Shown: piece by piece, positions 57,142 through 64,000 of the stretch
How positions within the stretch are numbered: position 1 is the first letter of the stretch
How the letters are laid out: each line of letters begins with the position of its first letter
NCBI GenBank assembly: GCA_039583875.1
Contig: CM077162.1
Span: forward strand, 164,608,720-164,672,719
Source: Platanthera guangdongensis
Taxonomy: Eukaryota > Streptophyta > Magnoliopsida > Asparagales > Orchidaceae
Reading direction: 5' to 3'
DNA: 64,000 nucleotides
Position numbers and translations under genes: made by a program
Notes under the pieces: model-generated
The model's input: the letters and a program-made list of their open reading frames with translations, nothing else
The model's database searches: none
Told to the model about the DNA's origin: nothing

Positions 57142-58504
57142 TTCCAATTAAATTATGTGCAAAACATTCACAATTCCAACAAGAGAAAATCCGGACTAAA
57201 ATAGTGATTAAAATATAGTCCAAAATTAATCCCAAAATTAATTAATATGAGAGTTGCCAAATCACTTGAACACCAAAGAAATCAATGCTAAGGAAACTGT
57301 TTTCTACACGCGTTCATGAAATTTACCCGATCCAATTTTATGAAAAATATTCAGAAAATTATGCTTGAAATTTAGATTTTAATTACGCACAACATTCAAT
57401 ATAAATCAGGACTAATTACTAGCCTTCTAATTCCACCAAAATCTCACAAATAATTTTTAGAAGAAATCACACAAAAGATGTTTAAGAATCGTTACCCAAT
57501 CCCAAGAAGTCCGTCCACAATGTTGAGTGGAGGAAGCGCTCACGATGGTGGAATGATTTTCTATTTTCCACGAGATTTCCTTGGATCTACACCGGACGAT
57601 GAAGAGACTCGCTGTTTTCTTTTGCAAGAAACCCTAGGAGAGGGAAACCTTGATGACCAAATATATATGGAAAATAGGAGAGAGAAAAGGTGGCAGGATT
57701 ATTCCAAGGTGGAAGGAGAGGGGGAGGTTGACTGATGTTTTCCCTCATAGGGACTGCTCGGTTTTGGGTGGTTTGGAAGGAGGTGGTGCTCGGTTTGGTG
57801 GTGGGGGTAATTTGGCCGAGAGGTCGGAGGATAAAGGTGGCCGAACTTGGTGAATAAGGAGGAGAAGGCTCGGGTTGGAGGTGGAAGAGGGTGGTCGGTG
57901 GCTATGGAGGGAGATGGAGGCTCGGGTTGCTAGAAAGAGAGAAAGAGAGGAAGTGGATGAGAAGAGTGGCCGGCAGCTAAGAAGGAGAAGGGGCAAGGAG
58001 GGGCCAAAATTTCAAGAGAGGAGAGGAGGAGTAGGGGGGAAACCAATTAGGGTTTTCAATTTTTTTCATTCTTCATCTAATCAATATGACAAATATCATG
58101 ACCTATATATAGGCTTACACCAGTCCATCTCCACCCTTGAAAAATAAACCACTCATGATGGTTATATGCACCCATCATAGCATAACAAATACAATAATTA
58201 AAAATATGAAATAAAGAAATAACAATTGATGGTTATAAGCACCTATCTTATATGAAATGAAATACTAAAAGAGAGTTGCTTAAAAAAATTGCTAAAATAT
58301 AAATGATAAAATATATAATTATAATTATGTAATTTATAATTATATATTTTATTTATTGGCGGCGACGGACGTCGAGCAAAACATGTAGAGGCGATGGCGA
58401 CGAACGTCGTGGTAGACTCCCATCCTCAAGATTGCGACATCGATCGTCCCAATCCACGAACTCTCTCAGACAGGGATCAACGACCGCATCAGTAACGTCG
58501 CCAT
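57142..58504 (-). mobile_element. Probable solo LTR of a gypsy family related to F (boundaries uncertain)
   Basis: 1.36 kb of AT-rich sequence between two B gag fragments. It contains AATCGTTACCC followed by a CGCTCACGATGG/CACCGGACGATG region laid out like the F LTR (AATCGTTACCCC, CGCTCAACCATGG, CACCGGAAG), a TATATATAGG site near 58110, and no retroelement protein. About 260 bp of B gag is also missing here. I could not find a clean TG...CA pair or duplication, so solo LTR is an inference. Confidence 0.45.
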
Positions 58505-58715
58505 CAAGAGGAGCCTTCCTTTTTTCCTTGGCTAAAGCTTTCTTGACAGCCTTATTTTTTCTTTGAGCTTTATTCCTCCTAGAAGATTTACTAGGAGCAG
58601 CCTGATGGCCTAAGCCAGCTCCTTTGGACTAAGCGGAGAATTCAACAATAAATGGAAGGAGTGTCTTGGGCTTGGAGAAACTTTCAACCAGTTCTTTTCA
58701 ACGACAAGTTGTTTT
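58505..58715 (-). pseudogene. Element B gag fragment (lysine-rich linker)
   Basis: Matches element A 10200-10400 (TTTATTCCTCCTAGAAGAT identical in both). Ends at 58715 where an unrelated sequence starting TGTTAAAATTC begins. Confidence 0.78.
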
Positions 58716-59612
58716 TGTTAAAATTCAACAACCTGGCACTAGTACCACGTTGAATTCTCTCCAGGTGGTCAGCAAGATAGCCTAAAGTGAAATTAATATT
58801 CTCAAAACTATCCAGTTCACACCTTGATCACACGAAAATTCCCTAGAACCTGGATTGAGCAAGGGTTATCTCAACTGAAGTCAATCAACCATCAACACAT
58901 ACAGAACAAGAGTCTTATTGATTTATAGCAATCTTCTTTACACAGCGAGACATACACGGCGAGACATGCTTCACCAACCAACAACCAAGGGAAAATAGAG
59001 AATACAAAAAACAAGACAAGAGAAACAAGCCACGCAGACTCAAATACAAGCCGCCGGTCTATTACTGTGGAGTCTGCTCAGTCCTCCAGATCGCGAGACC
59101 GCAACCCAGGCCGCACAAACTACCCCTTATTCCAATGCTTGCTCTAGCCGCTGATCTGTAAGCCGCCTGACCGTGAGGTCGCCTAGCCGCCAGACCGCAC
59201 AAGCTGCGATGCCGAATAGAACAGTCTGCTTGAAGAAGGCGACTTCTTAAACCCCAAACTAAGTTACGAAGAGAAGACCGTCTGTTCGCTGTCTGCGACC
59301 TGTTGTTTTCTGCCTATTGCTTATCCGCAGAGTACGCACTATCCCTAATCGCAATCAGAGACAAGTCCTGGATTTTCAACATTATCCGCACAACCTGCAC
59401 AACACAACCTGGTCTACTCAATCAAACCGCGCGGACACAAAAGTCTAGTCTGCAGTAACAGTTGCGAGCTCAAGATTCTATTCACTTACGCATGGAGGTT
59501 CACTTTTAATCCTGATGTGACAGGGGTCCTATTTATAGGCACGATGATGAGTGTGGTCACCGCACTAGCCGATAGGATTACCGCCACATCCTGCAGCAAG
59601 ACTTCTCCGTAG
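58716..59612 (-). repeat. LTR-like block with GCGGTCT/GCGGACT words
   Basis: Begins TGTTAAAATTC at the end of B gag and ends inside Athila-type RNase H near 59612. On the minus strand it has a TATA box (CCTATAAATAGG, near 59529-59541), many GCGGTC, GCGGAC and GCGGCC words, then AATCAATAAGACTC (polyadenylation-like) and an end GAATTTTAACA. It looks like R/U5 of an LTR on the minus strand. Element family unknown; the left target would be GTTTT. Confidence 0.5.
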
Positions 59613-61134
59613 TCCGCGTAATGAGGTTTGGCTTCTGCCTTAGCTAATAAATATCTTAGGGCAGAGTGATCGGTATATACTACCACCTTAGACAATGTCA
59701 AATAGGATCTAAATTTATCGAAGGTGAATACCACTGCTAGGAGTTCTTTTTCTGTAGTTGTATAATTCTCCTGTGCATTATTAAGTATTTTGCTAGCATA
59801 GTAAAGAGGATGAAAGTGTTTGTTTCGGCGTTGTCCTAAAACAGCTCATACTGCAAAACTGCTAGCATCACATATGATCTCGAACGGTTGACTAAAATTG
59901 GGCGCGATCATAATAGGAGAATTAATTAATCTCTCTTTCAAGAACTCAAAGGCATGTAGACACTCTTGCTCAAAAATAAAGGGTGTGTCTTTTTCTAACA
60001 GCCTAGTAAGTGGTTTAGCAATTTTAGAGAAGTCCTTAATAAACCGGCGGTAAAATCCAGCGTGTCCTAAGAAACTTCTCACTGCCTTAATGGAGGTTGG
60101 TGGTGGTAACTTTTCTATGGTTTCAGTTTTCGCTCTATCTACTTGAATTCCTTGGCTTGAGATTTTATGGCCAAGTACTAACGCTTCTTTGGCCATGAAA
60201 TGACACTTCTCCCAACTAAGCACTAGCTTTATCTCCTCACACCTCCTAAGAACTTTCTCTAGATTATTCAAACACAATTCAAACGAATCACCAAAAATAG
60301 AAAAATCATCCATAAACACTTCCATAATATCTTTGACATATTCATTAAAGATGGCTAACATGCACCTTTGGAAGGTGGCGGGTGCATTACATAAACCAAA
60401 AGGCATACGTCTATAGGCAAAAGTACCAAATGGGCAGGTGAATGTTGTTTTCTCCTGGTCTTCTAATGCTATAGGGATTTGAAAGTATCCAGAAAGTCCA
60501 TCTAGAAAACAATAATAAGAATGTCTTCATAAGCGTTCTAATATTTGGTCAATGAAAGGAAGAGGGAAATGGTATTTCCTAGTGGCATCGTTTAACTTCC
60601 TATAGTCAATACAGACACGCCAACCTGTTACCGTTCGCGTTGGAATTAACTCATTCTTATCGTTAGCTACCACTGTTAGACCAGCCTTCTTAGGAACGAC
60701 TTGTATAGGGCTAACCCATGAACTATCTGAAATAGGATATATCATACTAGCATCTAATAACTTAAAAATCTCCGCCTTAACTAGCTCTTTCATATTCAGG
60801 TTTAGCCTACGTTGCGGTTGAATAGAAGATTTATAATTTTCTTCCAAAAGGATTTTTGAGTGCAAAAAATAGGATTAATACCCTTTATATCAGATATTTG
60901 CCATGCTATTGCACCTTTACATTTCTTTACCACAGTTATTAATTTAGCTTTTTCAGTATTAGAAAGTTTGGAAGAGATAGTAACTGGGTAAGAAGAATTA
61001 GCTCCTAAGATTGCATACTTAAGATGATCCGGTAATTTTTTTAGTTTTACTATCGGTGGATCCTTAGTATTATTCTTAAGACCTTCATGATCTCCTTGTG
61101 TAATCAAACTATATTCAATCATTCTATTCATCAA
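59612..61134 (-). pseudogene. Athila-type reverse transcriptase and RNase H start
   Basis: 61134-60802: protease/RT linker (KKLPDHLKYAILGANSSYPV, KCKGAIAWQISDIKGI). 60865-60527: RT fingers (MIYPISDSSWVSPIQVVPKK, RVCIDYRKLNDATRKYHFP). 60406-59846: RT palm with MPFGLCNAPATFQRCM and catalytic FMDDFSIFG, then FLGHAGFYRRFIKDFSKI and the RNase H start ICDASSFAV. 59734 on: VVYTDHSALRYLLAKAEAKP, after which foreign sequence begins. Three or more frameshifts. The FMDDFS motif and FLGHAGFYRRFI are typical of the Athila lineage. Confidence 0.85.
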
Positions 61135-61370
61135 AACACAATTATCTAGAAAAAAAATAAATGTTCAACAATGTCTTCATTTTTTTTCATCTTTTAGATA
61201 ACAGTTAGTGATGCAAATTTCTAAAGGATCTCTATAATATAAATTGGAATGCATAGAAGTCATAACGTTATCAGCACCATGAGAAAATTAGCAATAATCA
61301 TCATTATCTAAGGATTGTTTCATTGTATTGCCTAATTGAAAAGTGACTTCATCTTCCCCTACTCGCAAAA
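61135..61370. other. Athila-type internal spacer
   Basis: AT-rich, decayed sequence between the protease and RT frames. Nothing else recognised. Confidence 0.5.
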
Positions 61371-62048
61371 CTAACCATCAAAAACATCAATAAGAGCTCT
61401 AGATGTAGCTAAGAATGGACGACCTAATATGAGTGGTACTTCGATATTTTCATCCATATCTAGAATAACAAAATCGTCAGGGAATATAAACTTATCTATC
61501 TTAACCAATACATCCTCCACTATTCCTCTAGGGTACTTAACCGATCGATCTGCTAGTTGAATACTCATTCTAATTGGGCTAAGTTCTCCTAGACCTAGTT
61601 TCAAATATAGTTTGTAAGACATTAAATTTATACTTGCTCCTAAATTCGCTAAAGCTTTATTTACTTGTAAATCACCGATTAAACATGGAATTGAAAGTGA
61701 ACCGGGATCCTTAAGTTTTTGTGGTAGTTTGTTTTGTAAAATAGCGAAACATTCCTCACTAAGTGTTACTAAAGATAATTCCTCTATTTTCCTTTTATTT
61801 GAAACTAAATCCTTAAGAAATTTAGCATACTTAGGCATTTGAATGATTTCAGAAAAAGTTAAATTGACATGTAATTGTTTAAACATAGATAAAAATTTAC
61901 CATACTGCGCATCCATGCGCTCCTTGTTAAGCTTTGATGGGTATGGTACTGCTGGTTGATACTCCATTGGTTGCACGTTCATCTCGCTTGGTCCTTCACC
62001 GCTAGACACTTGATGCAGGCCATTCCCCAAAATGGGATTAGGTTGCAA
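61371..62048 (-). pseudogene. Athila-type gag C-terminus and protease
   Basis: Opens with LNKERMDAQYGKFLSMFKQL and FSEIIQMPKYAKFLKDLVSN, the usual stretch before the Athila protease. The protease follows (SIPCLIGDLQVNKALANLGA, then SINLMSYKLYLKLGLG, and VPLILGRPFLATSRALIDV). The expected active-site DLGAS reads NLGAS, so the catalytic aspartate is lost. Its first part (from 61711) is duplicated at 62838-63181. Confidence 0.82.
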
Positions 62049-62367
62049 ATTGACAAAGGATCTCCTATGGGGAATTTAAGCGAACACGTGGTGTGTGAGC
62101 AAAACGCATAATTTCGGCAGAGTTTCGTCTATAACGTCGCAATCTCACAAGTGGGAAATTCCCATCGAAACCTGCACGAACATTCACGTATACAATTTTC
62201 GTAACCTAGCCACTCATCTAGAGTCACATCACAGCATTTCCATCCACATAGAGAGTGATCCGGACTAAGGATTCGATTCAGAAAAGAGTCCAAATACAGC
62301 CCTCAAAACGAAATAAAATGAGGATATACCAAATCCTCTTGATCCATTCGAAACCAAAGGCTAAACC
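61711..62367. repeat. Tandem duplication, copy 1
   Basis: Spans the end of the Athila fragment and the start of the inserted block; matches 62838-63494 at a constant offset of 1127 bp with only a few substitutions. Confidence 0.93.
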
Positions 62368-62837
62368 AATCCCGGTTTACAAACGTCCAAGGGGACCTAT
62401 CCTTGCAAAAAACCTTCGCGAAAAATCAGATAAAAGCAATATAATTTTAGATTTTTTTGAATGCAACATAGGATCAAGATTTAGGATAAAATATGATTCT
62501 AGAATTCCACCAAACTCACAACCACCCAAGATGAATCACTACACAAGTTTTAGGGAAGGGAAATCGTTACCCATATCTGAATTTAAAGAGGAGGAGAAAG
62601 ATAACTATGGAAGAGTCACACTTCCACGGGTCCACCGGAGTTGCACCGGATGGAGAGAACCGAGCTGCCTTCTTCGGAGTCACACCGGAGGAGGTTGGAG
62701 GTCGCCAGAGCAGTAGGATCGCCACCAAGAAGGGTGCTGCGACAGCAGCTAGGCGCGACTATCCAGGGGCGTGGGTATCGGGTTCGGCCTGGCCGAATGG
62801 GGGGGGGGGGGCTTCTTCACGCAACTCAAGATTAGGT
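62055..62837 (-). repeat. LTR-like block related to F LTR
   Basis: Begins TGACAAAGGATC next to Athila sequence. Contains GGAAATCGTTACCC, several GTCACACCGGAGG-type words and a poly-G run near 62802-62812, in the same order as in the F LTR (7621-8676). No coding capacity. Probably a truncated solo LTR on the minus strand. Confidence 0.55.
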
Positions 62838-63494
62838 TTAAGTTTTTGTGGTAGTTTGTTTTGTAAAATAGCGAAACATTCCTCACTAAGTGTTACTAAA
62901 GATAATTCCTCAATTTTCCTTTTATTTGAAACTAAATCCTTAAGAAATTTAGCATACTTAGGCATTTGAATGATTTCAGAAAAAGTTAAATTGACATGTA
63001 ATTGTTTAAACATGTATAAAAATTTACCATACTGCGCATCCATGTGCTCCTTGTTAAGCTTTGATGGGTATGGTACTGCTGGTTGATACTCCATTGGTTG
63101 CACGTTCATCTCGCTTGGTCCTTCACCGCTAGACACTTGATGCAGGCCATTCCCCAAAATGGGATTAGGTTGCAAATTGACAAAGGATCTCCTATGGGGA
63201 ATTTAAGCGAACACGTGGTGTGTGCGCAAAACTCATAATTTCGGCAGAGTTTCGTCTATAACGTCGCAATCTCACAAGTGGGAAATTCCCATCGAAACCT
63301 GCACGAACATTCACGTATACAATTTTCGTAACCTAGCCACTCATCTATAGTCACATCACAGCATTTCCATCCACATAGAGAGTGATCCGGACTAAGGATT
63401 CAATTCAGAAAAGAGTCCAAATACAGCCCTCAAAACGAAATAAAATGAGGATATACCAAATCCTCTTGATCCATTCGAAACCAAAGGCTAAACC
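62838..63494. repeat. Tandem duplication, copy 2 (Athila protease part plus inserted block)
   Basis: Second copy of 61711-62367. Its Athila part (to 63181) encodes the same minus-strand gag/protease piece. Cut at 63494 by sequence starting TGTTGAAATTTG. Confidence 0.93.
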
Positions 63495-64000
63495 TGTTGA
63501 AATTTGTGAAGTGGAAGTGGGTGACGGGACAGGTCGCGCGGCCTGTGGCGGACAGCCTTGGCGGACTGGGCGGACTGGGCGGACTGAGGTTTGCGGCCTG
63601 GTGAAAAGTCTGGTGGAAGCCGGCTGTGTTCTGAGCGGGTTGTTGCATGGAGTCCGCGGTTTGGTGCGGCCTGGTATCTGCGGATAGAGAGGCTTGCGGA
63701 CTGGTGCTTTGCTCAGTGGTCGCGGGTGCAAGCTTGTGCTGAAATGCGGGTTGGCTCTTGTCCGCGGGAAGCTTGCGGACTGATGTGTACGCGGTATTGG
63801 CTGTTGCGGACTAAGCTTAGAGCTTGGCTGAGGCCTTGTCGAGCTCTGGTGGCACAACAGGCGAGTTGCTGTGGAGATCGTTGTGGCGGCCTGGTTTTGG
63901 AGTCCGGGATTAGACCGCTGTGATAGGGCAGGAGTGCGAGGAGCTCGCGGACTGTGGCGGTCTGCGCTGTGGTGTTTTGGCGGACTGGGGTTTGCATCCG
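63495..64000 (+). repeat. GC-rich LTR-like block with GCGGACT words, runs off the window
   Basis: Starts TGTTGAAATTTGTG in the middle of duplication copy 2. Very rich in GCGGACTG, GCGGCCTG and GTCCGCGG. Word content resembles 58716-59612 on the opposite strand. Strand assigned only from the TG start. No credible gene. Confidence 0.5.

Larger units (their letters stand above)
59612..62054 (-). mobile_element. Athila-type gypsy fragment
   Basis: Minus-strand internal region with gag C-terminus/protease, RT and the start of RNase H, no integrase and no own LTR recognised. Truncated at 59612 by an LTR-like block and at 62054 by another insertion. Confidence 0.82.
14910..64000 (-). mobile_element. 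Copia element B (SIRE-type), host of elements C and E; 5' end not reached
   Basis: Minus-strand element related to A. 3' LTR 14910-16477, PPT, ORF3 remnant 16746-19090, RNase H/RT/IN 19608-21618, [element C], IN/PR 46618-47303, gag C-terminus 47312-47577, [element E], gag fragments 57067-57141 and about 58505-58715. The rest of gag and the 5' LTR would lie beyond the composite insertion starting at 58716 and beyond the window. The five bases outside its 3' LTR are CCGCC; the partner copy cannot be checked. Confidence 0.85.

Noticed and set aside
63405..63997. Several 70-150-codon frames at the right end
   Set aside because: High-GC repeat-rich sequence lacks stops by composition; no recognisable motifs.

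Overview
The window looks like nuclear heterochromatin of a flowering plant. It is built almost wholly from nested LTR retrotransposons. I see no host gene, tRNA, rRNA or bacterial-style operon. The evidence is Ty1/copia proteins of the SIRE (Sirevirus/Maximus) type, Ty3/gypsy chromovirus and Athila-type proteins, TG...CA long terminal repeats, primer-binding sites matching plant initiator-Met tRNA (TGGTATCA...), polypurine tracts and 5-bp target-site duplications. The species cannot be read from the sequence.

Layout. Element A (copia, minus strand) runs from before position 1 to its 5' LTR end at 13948. It is split by gypsy chromovirus F (1483-8676, TSD ATGAG). A 961-bp unassigned stretch (13949-14909) follows. 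Element B is another minus-strand copia of A's family. Its 3' LTR starts at 14910 and its gag is still unfinished at 58715. B is interrupted by copia C (21619-46617, plus strand, TSD CAGTG/TAGTG), by Tekay/Del-like gypsy E (47578-57066, minus, TSD AGAAG), by a solo-LTR-like block (about 57142-58504), and by a composite from 58716 to the window end. That composite holds LTR-like pieces and a broken Athila-type gypsy element with a 1127-bp tandem duplication. C is itself split by copia D (25829-38708, plus, TSD ACTCT). Insertion order is therefore B, then C, then D; E went into B and F into A.

Coding state. D is best preserved: pol is one 1053-codon frame, while gag has nonsense codons and a frameshift and ORF3 has one frameshift. 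C, E and F carry several stops or frameshifts although their LTR pairs are nearly identical by eye. A, B and the Athila element are more decayed.

Most interesting. Copia elements B, C and D carry a third ORF after pol. In each, the gap between pol and ORF3 holds a dense array of the same family-specific TCGA-cored palindrome that fills that family's LTR (CTCGAG in A/B, TCGTCGA/TCGACGA in C, GTGTCGACAC in D). A TATA box and the ORF3 ATG follow within about 100-150 bp. This looks like an LTR-style promoter repeated inside the element to drive ORF3. The gypsy element E carries both the C-type and D-type palindromes in its LTR. At the gag/pol junction of all four copia elements, a short interval of differing length (22, 23, 40 and 21 nt) sits between a conserved AAG-GT-type gag end and an AG-GT pol start, and removing it puts gag and pol in phase. 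E has a clear 75-nt GT-AG intron between gag and protease.
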